DNA of 64,000 bases from Pomacea canaliculata (Eukaryota > Mollusca > Gastropoda > Architaenioglossa > Ampullariidae): contig NC_037597.1 in the NCBI RefSeq assembly GCF_003073045.1, positions 11,691,217-11,755,216 of the forward strand, given 5' to 3'. The notes beneath the pieces are model-generated. The model ran no database searches. It had not been told where the DNA came from and worked only from the letters and a program-made list of their open reading frames with translations. A program made the position numbers and the translations under genes. Every line of letters starts with the position of its first letter. Within the stretch, counting starts at the first letter, position 1. Shown piece after piece: positions 52,601 to 64,000 of the stretch.

Positions 52601-55600
52601 CTGTCTGAGGATCAACAGTTGTATAACAGGCAGATAGCAAAGAGTGCTGGAATGATTCAGAAGACTTGGCAGAAAGGTGACGATGAGTGTGGATGAATGC
52701 TGGAGTAGCCTGACTGTATGCTTAACGACTTTCTGAAAGAAAACTAAGTTACGTATATTTCACAAAATGGGAATTTAACACAGACTGAAGAGATCAACAC
52801 GTTTGTCTACAGTTTTCATCTAGCTGATAGTGCCGTCAAGCATGATTACTGGCACTGTCATTTGTCTTATTAAACATGACAGCCAGGCTCTTGAACAGGC
52901 ATGTTCACAGAATGAACTGATCTCATCCTTGCAATGTATTGAAAGTCTACAATGTAAATGAATCTAAATGTAAATAAAATGAAATAAAAACTCATAATAT
53001 ATCAAAAATCAAGACTGTATCAGTAAATGTATAGCAGAGCCACATGTGGAAGGGCTTACCTGGGTAAAAATCATTGGCTTTGGACATTTTCACTCTGGCT
53101 CCAGCTTCTTTTTGTACCTGGGCAATAGTCTCCCCTCCCTTGCCAATGATGGCACCGGCGGCAATACTGGGCACAAGGATTTTTAGGTGAATGTTGTCCC
53201 CTGCAATTTGTACCAAGTTTTTATTGACCAAGAACTTTTTTTCCAAATATTATCTATCAAATGCAGTATCTGATGCTGAATGGATTAAACAAATATAGCA
53301 ATTAATGTATTAAGCACAAGCTTCTTCCACAATGCCAGAAGTAGTTAGCAACTAAGCATGACTGGCATAATGACCTTGTAAAATATGACTTAAACCTCGG
53401 AAGGAACAGGAAGATAATCTCGAAAGTTAAACGTATAACAAAGCACCTACATAGTCTGGCAATAACCTACAGCAAAAGAAGAAAGCTGAGATCAATAGAC
53501 TGCATAAGCCCCTAGACCATCAAAGGCCAAACATGGCCTCTAAATTATGTGCAACGTGCAACAAAGATGACAGTAGGACTGACAGTGCTTGAGCTGATAC
53601 ATATGCAGACAATTATTTACAATACAGAAATTTCTCAACAGTTTAAGAGAAGCTAGTATTGTTTTAAGTGTCCATTTTTACACTACCCTGCACATCACAA
53701 GCCACTCTTATTGTTTCTTCCAGTGAGTACTGGAAGACAACTTTGATGAAACTGCTTGGATTATGTTCCAGAAGTCCTGAAATGTACTGTTTCAAGTTTT
53801 GTAATAGCATATGAATACCTACTTGTGTGAAAAATCACACCTCTTTAGAATGATAAAGACAAATTAATACAGTTTTCCAAAAAATGTCAGAATGACAAAA
53901 ACTGTACTATGCACTCTGAATATGATGAAAGGTGCTATGAAGAGTGTCAGACTTGGATCCACAAAATGAATCCTTCACACAGCAAACATTTTGAGACACT
54001 GCAGCAATCTCTTTCCATGCCTATTTGACATAAGCATACTGTAGGCATATGAACCATCTGTACCACAAGATGATTCCTTGAAAAATAAATGAGAGACAGT
54101 AAGGAGTTGACCATCATGAAAAATTTCCAAAAAATACTGGCTCCCTTTCTGATGTGATAAAAGAGCCAAATTTTCAAGTGCTATCTAATCTTAAAAACAC
54201 TGATATTAAAAAAAGACAGGGGAGGGTAAAGACAACACAGCAAAAACAAATAATATTATGCATCTTTTTAAAAACCCAGCTTATTAATGAAACAAAAAAC
54301 AAAATATTGCACAAAAAATGATGACATGAATTAGTCAGAACAAAAATGAAATGACAACTTACCATCTTAGTCAGCAGTATGGTATGAAACATGCAGCACA
54401 GCATGGATGATTGGGAATGAAAACAAAGAATGAAAAAAGCAGATGTTCAGATGTTCACTGATATGCAGTAAAACCCAGAAGCAGTTCTGTGAGATGTGGA
54501 TTTTTTCAGAATGTCTATTCTACTCTCTCTTTTTTTTAAAAATTATTTGCACAGAAGATGATAGCTCAGACACATAGCCTCCCCCCTAACTCTTCAAAAT
54601 CCACGTTGGGCTACTGTTAAATATGTTTGCAAACTAATATGTTTAGATGTAAACAGATTAGAAAGCAAGTTTTACTGCTTAACTGATTATGTACAGCAAG
54701 CTAGGAACTAAATGAAAAGTAAAAGAAAGGGATGCAAGAGAATATGTAAACAGAAAACAATCACTGCTTACTTCTGCATTATTCAGGACCACTTACAATA
54801 TTTTTAATGTACACTTAGATCCACCCCTCCCCCCAAACTCTGCGGAAAAAAAAAAGAGACAAAAGGTATCTGACAGTTTGGTGGAACAAAAGAACCTCAC
54901 CAATGCAACCACTATCTCCACACTCTGCTCTAAAATTCTTATCAGATGCCTTATTTGTTGGTATACTACTGTTTTTTAAAGACAACTTTAGGCAATCCTA
55001 AAAGACTAACCTCATGCAATATTAATGTGAGCATTTGCAGATTCTCTTTGTTGTTATTTGGTTTATTAACCAGGAATTATTTTTGTCTTAACGATTAAGA
55101 TTCATGACATAAGACCTATTTACAAAATAAAATTGCAAAACAGACTCTCTATTTAGTTCACAGAAGGAATCCCTGGACATCTGGACACGGTATTCTAGTT
55201 TGTCATAATGAAATTCGAAAATGATTGCTTGCAATATCTTTTTTAAAATAATGGTTACCAAAATAGGATGTGCTGTCATTATAAAAAAAATTTGCTTGTG
55301 GCCAAACCATCCAACTTTCTCACATTCCAAAATGAACCATTGTTCTGAATGAAGTTGGTAAACATGCTATAAACTTCCAGAAAAGGAAAGTATAAAATCT
55401 TTTCTTTTTCAAAAAAAAAAAAAATGCTTTTTGCAGGACTGGCTCTTTTTAGAAACTGAATAGAGGTTCTTTGTCCTAATACATCTTTTCTACTGACTCA
55501 CATTATTAGCAGCCATTTTATTTAAAATCTACTGCTATATATGCATCAATGGCCATGCACACAGATAATCAGTGTATTATTTAACTGTTTTGAAAAAAAA

Positions 55601-58600
55601 AAAAAAAAAAAAACGGAACAAAGACCTGGAAAAAACCTGTAGAGTGGGGAGATGGTGAAGGGTAAAGCTATGCACAGTTAACGGCTACGTGAAGCATACT
55701 CATGCATACACCCAAGGAAAATACTGCTGGAACCAATATGGAAGCTAAAGGTGTGAACAACATCCATCTGCTTCCTTTTCTTGTTGTCTATGCTCAAAGC
55801 ACCCTATTGACGGACAATATTAAACACATTTTTTAAAACCTTTTAACCTTAATAAGCCTAAATCTAACTTTCTGATTCTATAACTTTCTGGTACTTTTCT
55901 ATGAAATATTTCTAAATTCAACAGCTCTTGATATATAAACAAAATAAAAACAAAGCGGGCAAATATTACAACTTCTGTGACACCATACTACCATTTCTGC
56001 AACATAGGACAAAAATCGCTGGTGGAAACTCCCATTAGTTGAGTCCCGAAGCAAACGATGCTAAGAAAAGCAAATGAGTAACAAAACCTGTCAGCAGCAC
56101 ATCCATACTTTATGCCTCTGCTTGGTCAGAGGGAAGCCAGTCTCATGTAGCTTATACTAACCAGACAGTTCACTTTCTTGAGCAAGCGAGGAATCCAAGT
56201 CCGCTTGTCGTTCCGAAAGATGGGTACTTTCTGCAGGTTAGACAACAGACAGTAGGAATTTTAAGATCCCTCCCCCCACTTCTTGTAATTTACATGTAGA
56301 AAATTCAAGAATCTTTTTTTCACTTAAAAAAAAATTTGGCCAGTCTCATCTCTCCTGATCCTGTTACACTCCACTTCCAAAATACTGTTTTTCCTGTTCT
56401 TGTAGAAGGCATATTTCTTAACTTCATTATTTTACTATTCACCCCCTACGTACTCTATATGTTACCTATTTTATATAGTCTAGCACTATTCCCAGTTTTT
56501 AACTCCTTTTTAAGACCAAGGAAATAAACTCTTTTACTCCACTCCTTCAATTCTAATTTGGGGGAACATTATGAATAGAGTTTAGTTTACCTGCAGATCA
56601 ATAGGGCATAAACATTTGATCAGTTGAGTTTATATTATATGATCAAAAAACAGTTACTGCAGTTTAAAAAAAAATGTATTGAACATTTTCATGCTAGTCA
56701 TGTTACATGCAAGGAAACTTGGAGAAGCGAATGTTCAGTAAAAATTCTATTTCTACAAAGCTGTGATCAAAAGGGAAGAATATATTTTCTTTTCTAAACT
56801 GCAAAACAGTTTTGGTGGCAGGATAAAGACGTTTCAGTTGTAAAAATTCAGTCACAAAAATTGAACCATAGTTCTAACTACTGTCACCATCACATGTGAC
56901 AGTCTTTAGACACTGAAAATTTTCATGCATGCACTCATCACACACATGCAGATTTACTAAAATTAAATTTTATTCCCATGACAAACTACCATTTAAAAAC
57001 ATTTTGTCAATCCAAAATATGAATGATGAATTCAACAGATTTCTGAAAGCTTGTGGAACAGGTTAACAGGCTTGCAGTCACCTAATGAAAACAAATTTGT
57101 TTTGAAAGCCCAGACCAGAAGGATTTTGCAAAATCATATAATGACATTCACATTCTCCTGCCAGCTTGTTTTTCAAAACTTAGCCCTGCAGACACACTAT
57201 CTGATGCCAAGTCAATGAGAATTTTGGAAGTTATGTATGATAAACCTCAAATAAAACTGATGCTATAATGAAAATGGGACGAGCGCAAAGCAGTAACAAG
57301 AAAACTTAATGAAATGTGAACTGATTAGAACTAGGAGTCATTTGTGACCTTTCTCTACCCCTACCCCTAACCACAATTTAACAAAAAATTCTTTCTTGTT
57401 AATTTCATTTTCTTGAGATAATAGACATGAAATGATAAGGTCTGAAAGGTTTTTATGTTCACAAGGATGATGAAGCTGAAGAAATGAGACTGACCATCTC
57501 ACAATGGAACACTATACAGTACATAATGTTGGCATGACTGATACAGTGTTGGGAGGGAAACTTGGGGGAAAGGGAATGCAAGGGAACATGATAAGACATG
57601 AAAACTAAATCAATGCATCAGGGATAATGTAAAAAATACACACAAAAGATGGAGTGTACAGAGTGAATTCAGCAAAACACAATCCCAGCCTGTGAAGTTT
57701 AAAACAAACTGCTATCACCCATGAAAATAACCAGTAAACCAGCTGTGATCGGTCACAGACTATGCTATTATTTCTCCACATGCGGTGTCATTATTCTGAC
57801 ACAAATTTGTGAATGTGTAGCATCTATTTTTTCTACTGTAAAAGATAACAGGCCTATGGACAAAGAAACTCTAGACATATATTATGTTATGAACTAAATA
57901 AGGGATCTCAGCAGAAACTGACAACACACATCTAAACATAATATAATATTTAAATATATATTCACTTTGTGATATTTTTAAGCAAGGATTAACTTGTGCA
58001 AAGACTGAGTTCACTCTGCATAAACTCCTTCCATAATGCTAATAATCCATAAAATAAATTATGGATTACAGACTGCAACAGAAAAAAAGAGCTGAGCTTA
58101 TCATCACCAACTTTACCCAGAGGCAACCTGAACAGGCATACAATAACTGAATAAGAGATATACTCTTATTTCTTAAAGTCAAACCATGTGGTTTCCTCAT
58201 AAAATCCTCATAAGACTATTGAATCTTTACACCTGTCTGTGCCCACCGTATCTCATACTTATGACCCACTCAAAAAACAGCACTATGCGTGAAAGAAACC
58301 TGAATGATGCCCTAAGAAATCAGAAAAAAGCATGCCTTCCATATCCTTAACCTATTGCATCTGCAACCATACAAATGGTGCACAAATTCAAGTCACTGAA
58401 TCCACAATCCTTTGACTGCACCCTTCAAGGCAATGGTCATGGTTCAGTAATCAGTGAACAGCTTTAAACTGGTGATGCACTACATCTGCTGCCTACCTCC
58501 TTTTCCTGTCCCTGATGTATAGCTTGTATGGGAGGGGCCTGCACAAAAGCCAAAAACAGAAATGCACACATGACACAATATGTATCCACGTCTGCTCACA

Positions 58601-60453
58601 ACCCTATCCCTATGCTGCCCCTAGCAAAATCTGAGTGCATTTGGCCATATGGCAAACAAAACTGTTGTCCAACACTCCTCCCTTCTTTGAAAAAAATAAA
58701 ATGCTTCTAGCTCCACAGCACCTCAGGATGCAGTTCTGTCATTTTCCTGAAAGTATATTGTTTACACCAAAGGCAGGTTGTAAAATGATTCCACATCCCG
58801 ATAACTATACTGCACAATGTGACAAGTAGCAGCGCAATGTTGGTGACATAACTGCAAGCAGCTGCAAGTTCAATGCTGCAGCATGCAGGCAGATTAGTCA
58901 TGATGTGAGCAGCAAACACAGCAAGGTCACCAAGGTCTGATGTCATAAGAGAAAAATCATGCAATATTCACCAGTCACTAAAAAAAAGGGTACCATTTCC
59001 AAGCTAAGGACACTGCTTTGTGTAATGACTGAAAAATATGGGATGGAAAAATGACACAATTTTTTTAAAACAAATTTAAGCACTATTAAGTTTGGGTGAT
59101 AATGATATGATAAAAAAAATCACCTTAAATGTTATTTTGACATGCTGCAAACATTTCTGATAAGACATGCTAAATCAAATGGCAATGAAAATGGCTACAC
59201 AAACATGAAATATCAACACATAAGGTGGACTGTAACATGCTGTTGAACATAAGAACACATATTATGAGAAATAACAGATTTGTGGATGGCTAAAATGAGA
59301 TATTTTCATTGAAAAGATGATAAGCTTTCGCACCAAATGCCATTGCATCATCGCCATATGAGAAGACATCTCGCAGAGCCATTTGTTCACTAGCAGTATG
59401 GATTGGCATCCGCTCGCGATAAGCAGGTATTTCTTCCAACAACTGGCTCACTTTACACACTGCTGGTAACCTTGGGTCAAAGACTGGCCTACAGTTTCTG
59501 TGGAAAGGAGCGTCAATAGTATCCAGCAGAAAATTAAAACAAGTGATGAAAACGGTGACACGTGGGCAGCAATCGAAAATCACTGTTAAACTGGGCCGGT
59601 GGGAGTGGGTGGGTTTCGAATGCGGTTCTCAAACTCCGAGACCGGTGTATCATGCTACATGGGTCTGCACTGCTCACCAGCAATGACACCAAAAGCAACG
59701 TAAAATACGACCAAGATCACCATATGGGAGAAGATGGTAGCTTTCAACAGCAATCAGATTTCCTTCCACTGAAATCGGGCAAAAGTATTCAGGTCGGTCA
59801 GCGTCATAATTTTCTGCGGAGAGTATCGTGTCCTTCGCGGCTTATGGCGGAGGTGACCGATGGAAGAAAAAAACAAACACGCCTAAGCCCCCAAAATGTC
59901 ACTAAACTATTAAATCAACATTATTTAAATTGGACACACTTTCTTTTGTACTCGAAAAGGAGTTACAAACTGTAGAATAAGATAAATATGTACGCTTCGT
60001 TAAAGTTTCATTTTCGACACATGTTCGTACATGAATTCTCTCAGCTGGGATCCAACCATAGACACTTGCAACTGCATCGACGAAGTCCCGTTTACTTTCT
60101 GCCGATTAATCAACAGCAAAAATCACAGCCTCATACAATTCATTACTCTACCTGGGGCATTCCTGTGATGATTTTGTACACTGAATATGCAACTGGTATC
60201 AAATTCCAAAAATTTTTTCGTAGCCAACGGACTTGTGCCGGCTGCCCTCTGAGCCGCCATATTGGCTGAAGGCAGACATCTATAAAGCTCTAATTCCTTC
60301 ATCTTATAGAAAATATGTCAATAAATCATGCTAACCTCCACCCTGGTTTGATCTCTTGGTGACCCCATTGTTTTCATCGCCATCCAAAGGCCGTTTTCTT
60401 GAGTCAGAAGTGTCCATATCTGACCCATTCATGCCGTCGTAGTTCATTGCCAT
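46659..60453 (-). CDS. NOVA/pasilla-type three-KH-domain RNA-binding protein
   Basis: Five coding exons, right to left: 60453-60336, 53200-53060, 52449-52304, 51535-51382 and 47836-46659; all phases fit, giving 578 residues. The N-terminus [15 protein letters not shown] leads to a [16 protein letters not shown] segment typical of NOVA nuclear signals. KH1 has [10 protein letters not shown] (GxxG at 59-62) and the NOVA signature [15 protein letters not shown]2 has [11 protein letters not shown] (150-153). [14 protein letters not shown] and [13 protein letters not shown] follow, as in all NOVA proteins. A Gly/Met/Ser/Asn-rich linker leads to KH3, AILGPGGKG (510-513) with [12 protein letters not shown] and PGTRNR. 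NOVA proteins bind YCAY clusters in pre-mRNA and steer alternative splicing. The KH1 domain is split by introns as in relatives. Intron 1 (about 7 kb) appears to host other exons on the same strand. I chose the ATG at 60453; the only upstream in-frame ATG, at 60582, adds an unrelated extension. Confidence 0.93.
48048..48456 (+). mobile_element. Solo LTR fossil, Ty3/Gypsy-like
   Basis: A 409-bp block in NOVA intron 4 starts TGTAG and ends CTACA, the inverted ends usual for LTRs, and is flanked by the 4-bp direct repeat ATAT on both sides. A TATA-like stretch (CTTATATACC) lies about two thirds of the way in. No internal retrovirus-like region adjoins it, so it is a solo LTR left by recombination. 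The family is inferred from the TGTAG/CTACA ends and the short target duplication. The clear ends suggest moderate age. Confidence 0.6.
49201..49288. repeat. 44-bp imperfect tandem duplication in NOVA intron 4
   Basis: A unit beginning CAAATCTAGATGACT occurs at 49201 and again at 49245, with a handful of differences. Confidence 0.65.
49540..50085 (-). mobile_element. 3' end of a CR1/L2-type LINE
   Basis: Read on the minus strand, it follows the C-terminal end of a CR1/L2-group reverse transcriptase: [11 protein letters not shown] near the right, then [53 protein letters not shown], and finally the GNALPLSVR-like block at the left end. Stops and frame shifts are present, and the rest of the element is absent, as expected from 5' truncation. 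It is dead, and lies in NOVA intron 4 in the same orientation as the host gene. Confidence 0.75.
53447..58538 (-). CDS. Unidentified exon chain nested in NOVA intron 1 (C-terminal part)
   Basis: These exon-like pieces have GT-AG borders and open, protein-like frames, right to left. 58538-58497 (42 nt, phase 0 at both ends) encodes [14 protein letters not shown]. 56230-56162 (69 nt) encodes [19 protein letters not shown] plus four more residues. 56060-55992 (69 nt) encodes [20 protein letters not shown] plus three more. 53786-53687 (or from 53818 with another acceptor) contains [17 protein letters not shown] and [13 protein letters not shown]. 53466-53447 ends GYCQTM and a stop. The three phase-0 exons join directly, the fourth joins by its second acceptor, and the last pair joins in phase 1. 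I do not recognise the protein. It is basic, helical-looking and has no signal peptide. It is on the same strand as NOVA but its phases do not fit as NOVA cassette exons, so a nested gene is the best reading. Exons may be missing. Confidence 0.4.
59290..60260 (-). CDS. Unidentified exons just downstream of NOVA exon 1, possible start of the nested gene
   Basis: An ATG at 60260 lies in AATATGGCGGC, which resembles the YY1 element at the starts of many housekeeping genes. That exon (60260-60152) begins [17 protein letters not shown] and ends in phase 1 at CAG|GTAGAG. A second piece at about 59760-59663 continues in the matching phase ([16 protein letters not shown]). A third, from a good acceptor (CTTTCCACAG) at 59509, encodes [30 protein letters not shown] and [13 protein letters not shown] and stops at 59290. 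The join between the second and third pieces gives a TGA with the donors I can see, so the model is not complete. It may be a small separate gene, or the 5' half of the chain at 53447-58538. Confidence 0.3.
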
Positions 60454-62204
60454 CGTACAACTCGCCCAGTTCTCGTGGGGTAACGTAGCAGACGGTAGAT
60501 GAGTCACGAGACTTGTCGGAGCGCATCCAAAGTTCGTAGAAACGTGCTGCTCGATTTTTGTTTGGTTTCTAACACAAAACAACAGTATAAATGAAGATGC
60601 ATAACATATATAGACTTCAAATGGAAAAATAAATGCTATTCATACAATAGCAAACGTTAATCAGCTACTTTTATCAATCGATCAAGGAAAGCCACGCCCC
60701 TTTTCCATGTGCGAGTTTTAACCACTTGCACGTCGATCCTTGACAAAATAACGATAATACCAAGGTAGATTATGTTGAGGTAAATAACTACAATAACTTA
60801 GTTTAGTTTTATTCACAGTTAGACTTTGACCCACAACTCGTAGAATATTTTTCCCCTTTCTTTACCTGTCTTCTACTACAAGGTATACACTCTGTACGTG
60901 TGATTGCCGACAGAGCGCGATTGATGGATTGAGTGATTGATTCTAGCTTTTCGCGTCAAGCGTAACCAATCATTGGAATACCATTCCAAATGAAATTTGT
61001 TCCAAAAGGATTAAAATTCTCTGGGACTTCCCTACACAGGTTTATTTACTAACCTGTAAAACATAAAAATGCAGCTTCCTTCCTTTTCTCATCCTCATTA
61101 ATAACATAAGGTAGTCTTTAACTGTTGTTTTACTAAAATAAATATAAAATTTAAAAATCATACTAAAGCGAGCTTTGTTTCTGATGTTCACGAAAGTACT
61201 TCATCGTGCAGTTTTCAGTACATCCAAGCACAGCCGAGGTACTTTTGTTATTGCATAAATAAAAATTATGGAGTGTGCATGTGCGTGTGAGAGTGAGACA
61301 TCACCATGCAACCACTTCAGGCAATTGTGTGTGTGTGTGTGTCAGTGTGTGTGTCAGTGTTATAGAAAGAGGTGTGGAAGAGAGAGAGAGAGTGCAAGCG
61401 AGAAAGTGGGATGGTATTACGTATGTGGAGGTAATTTAAGGGACATATAACCTCCAGTGTGAGTAGCAGCGTCTGCAGGTATGGGTGTGAGTGTGACCGG
61501 TATTTGTCGAATAAACGACGACCATCATCAAATCAAATTCGTAAAAGTGTACTATCAACTGGAAAATAAATGATTTCTTATTCTCCGTGTATATAATTCA
61601 GACCAAATCTCTATTAACATATATATCGGAATATATATATATATCGGAGTAAAATTCTAAAGTCAGTTAACGCCGATCATTGCAATTCATCATCCTACTC
61701 AACATTTCCTTCAAAAACTTCTTTAAAACCCTTCTACACCAACGTGCGCGCGCACTCTTGTTTACACGCAGGTTCACACGTGGGTATGTAGAGAGGGAGA
61801 GAGGGAAGGGATCTGTGTAGCTGGCTAGAGAACCTAATAATTGTCACTTGCTGAAATTGTCCGTGGCTGAAAGGTACGTATCAAAGTCTACGGAAGGTCA
61901 CAAAAATCGTGTCACGAGTGAACATCGGCGCGCAGCTCTCTCCTTCTACTACCTGCGCTGAGAAACTGTGGAGGGGGGCGTGGCCCGGCCCTGCGCAATA
62001 TCCACACGTCTCGCCGCACTCCCAGGAATCCCGCTCTCACCTGTTCAGCGCAGTCGACTAACGGTGGCCACGCTCTGTGACGCAAAGCCCACAGCCGCAA
62101 GCCCTTAGCTACCACAACATATCGACTGCGGCAGCTTTCTCTTATCATGCTGCGTCAGCAGTTTAGCAAGCCGCGCCGCCTCGCGCGTGAGTTGTTATAT
62201 AGCA
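60454..62204. other. NOVA upstream region
   Basis: Upstream of the NOVA start codon. It holds (GT)n and (GA)n runs at about 61327-61395 and an (AT)n stretch near 61615-61650. At about 61925-62190 there is a GC-rich, CpG-rich patch with a GGGGGCGTGGC box and TGCTGCGTCAGCA, close to a MAF-type site. The patch could be an upstream promoter; no exon is recognised. Confidence 0.35.
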
Positions 62205-62577
62205 CAGTGGTTCTCAAAGTTTTTCGGACCGCGGACCACTTTACTTAAGTAAAAGCTATGGCGGACCACCAAGACCTAAGTAAAAAATATGGCGGACCAC
62301 CAAGGCCTAAAAATCACTCTGTACTATGAATTTCACATTTAAATTGCCGCATTTGTTTCATTTTAATTCAAAACAAAATGTCATTTTGTGACATTAGTAT
62401 AGTAATACGTTGACATAAAACTACGTATACATAGTTCTTTGTAATTAAAATGTTAAAAGGAGGAATACGTCCCTTTAAACATCACTTTGCTGACATATGA
62501 TGACTGTCAGCCGCGGACCACCTGACTTATGCCCGCGGACCACTAGTGGTCCGCGGACCATACTTTGAGAACCACTG
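62205..62577. mobile_element. Non-autonomous hAT-type transposon (MITE)
   Basis: A 373-bp element with terminal inverted repeats of about 32 bp. The left end starts CAGTGGTTCTCAAAGT and the right end is its complement (ACTTTGAGAACCACTG), each followed inward by the palindrome GTGGTCCGCGGACCAC. It is flanked by a perfect 8-bp target duplication, ATATAGCA, at 62197-62204 and 62578-62585. The CAGTGGTTCTCAAA end and 8-bp duplication are hallmarks of the hAT superfamily. There is no transposase. A sub-repeat with GGCGGACCACCAAG occurs twice near the left end. The intact duplication suggests fairly recent insertion. Confidence 0.92.
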
Positions 62578-64000
62578 ATATAGCACACGGTGGGTGGGGA
62601 AGGTTGGCGAGAAGGAGCGGGGAAAGATGCATGGTCACGTGATCACAGTTTCACTCATTTTGAAGCTTTATTCTGTATCTGTCACTGCATGTCGTTCTCT
62701 GCTGGATCTTCCACATTCGCCGCTTTTTAAAGATCCGTTTTTTTAAAGTCTTGTAGAGTTAAATTTGTTTTCCTTCTGGCTGGATAAAGTTCAGTGTGAC
62801 ACTGTTCCCCACATCTGTGTGTATACCCGCCCAACATTTGTTTTCGCTATGCATCATCATACAGAAAAACATCAAGCAATACAAACATCATCATCCGCAG
62901 AAATAAGTCGACAATATAGACGTCAGGATTGTACATGGATACGTCTACGCTGTCGAAGCTTTAGTCAGAGGGAAAACTGGGATCACGTGTTAATCAGACT
63001 TATCTGTGGATAAACGAGACTTCACATCACGACCCTTTTGTCATATTGATGACCTCTTGTTGTATGTATGTCGTGAATGGAAAAGTAACGGCAGCGAGGA
63101 GATTGGAGGAGGTGGTGGTGGTGGGGGATAATATCTTGCACTTGAGCTTTACATATGCAGAAAATGCACTCCACTAGACCTTTAATAATCGTTGCTGAAG
63201 CTGCTCAACGATGTGTCTCCGCGAGCAGTGATGTTGCGCCTAGCCTAGCCCCACTGGGGGAGCATGTGCACTATCACGTGCCTAACCTAGCGCTAGATGG
63301 TTCCCCTAGTGGGGCTGCTCGGCGTGTGCAGATTGAAGGCGAACCACGTGCTGTTACAGCGAGCGAGTTGCCAGAAAATACCATTTCTTGAAGCACCTCT
63401 GGCCCGCGCCAGCCTCCCGAGGTCTGCGGCAGTCAATCATGAAGATCGATCCAAATTTGGAGTTGCCGGGTGTGTGCTGGGCGGAGGATTTGCGGGAAAT
63501 GGGGGAAATGAAGTGAGGGAGGGGGAGGTAATAACTGAGCCTGAAAATAATTTAATGTACATGTGTGTTATGTGTTTAGTGATGTATTTTTATTTAGCAC
63601 CCTCATTGATCTTCTTAAGTGATCGATAAACGGTTAGCGGTGCTATACTGTCACTCACGTGACTTCCAGGAAATCTTAAGTTCGCTTTAGGTTATAGACG
63701 GCTTCCCAGAGTCTGGTGTTCAGGATGATTTCAGGTGGTCCAAACTTCTTCTCTGACTGGACTGATCTCAAGAATGTGCTCTAGGGTCTGTTTCTTAGAG
63801 TCGCATTCCCAGCCCTCTCTATCTTAATATATATAACAATAAACAAAGAAATTAATATAAAAATTAAACTTCACGTCAACACATCACACTTGAGTTAATA
63901 ACAGACTGCGACTACAGTTCTTCCTTCAAAGTATCTACTGTCTCACTATACACTGCAATGACAACACGAAGAAGCCTAAACTTTGAAATCTTAACAATCG
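62578..64000. other. Right-hand flank, no gene recognised
   Basis: Several short open frames on the + strand do not resemble known proteins. It holds a G-rich patch near 63095-63130, an inverted repeat at 63247-63316 and AT-rich DNA at the end. It may belong to a gene beyond the window. Confidence 0.4.
63247..63316. repeat. Inverted repeat, 15-bp arms
   Basis: AGCCCCACTGGGGGA at 63247-63261 pairs with TCCCCTAGTGGGGCT at 63302-63316 with one mismatch, leaving a 40-bp loop that contains CACGTG and TAGCGCTA palindromes. Confidence 0.6.

Noticed and set aside
59562-59975. A 137-codon + strand frame
   Set aside because: It runs opposite to better-supported minus-strand exons with splice signals and has no recognisable domain.

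Overview
The window looks like nuclear DNA of a lophotrochozoan animal, most likely a gastropod mollusc. Genes are split by many GT-AG introns, non-coding DNA is AT-rich, and there are two tandem secreted ependymin-related genes (a family expanded in molluscs), animal-type COQ8A and NOVA orthologues, and worn LINE, hAT and LTR remnants. The placement is an inference from gene content; no sequence search was possible.

Layout, left to right. 1-6.5 kb is non-coding apart from a tandem repeat built around perfect cAMP response elements (CREs) at its start. 6.5-9.2 kb (+) is a probably N-myristoylated protein with a very acidic middle and a C-terminal AMPK-beta-type glycogen-binding domain. 14.7-17.0 kb and 20.8-24.2 kb (+) are two ependymin-related genes with almost identical exon structure. 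25.5-26.6 kb (-) is an intronless class A GPCR with one frame break, and 28-29 kb holds an RTE-like LINE ruin. 30.1-39.0 kb (-) is a complete 13-coding-exon COQ8A gene, with a possible tiny gene (+) leaving the same promoter region. 40.0-41.1 kb (-) is an intact paralogue of the first GPCR. 46.7-60.5 kb (-) is a NOVA/pasilla RNA-binding protein. Its introns hold a solo LTR, a LINE 3' end and a set of exons that seem to form one or more nested genes. A small hAT-type MITE with a perfect 8-bp target duplication lies at 62.2-62.6 kb.

The genes do not form one pathway. The ependymin pair is a local tandem duplication. The two GPCRs flank COQ8A on the same strand and are probably another local duplication. 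COQ8A serves coenzyme Q synthesis in mitochondria, NOVA controls splicing, and the glycogen-binding protein is probably a membrane-anchored glycogen adaptor.

The points most worth a second look are: the nested exon set in NOVA intron 1, which I could not identify; the minisatellite grown from an exon end plus its splice donor in the second ependymin gene; two single-base frame breaks, both beside a run of four C; and the CRE repeat at the left edge.
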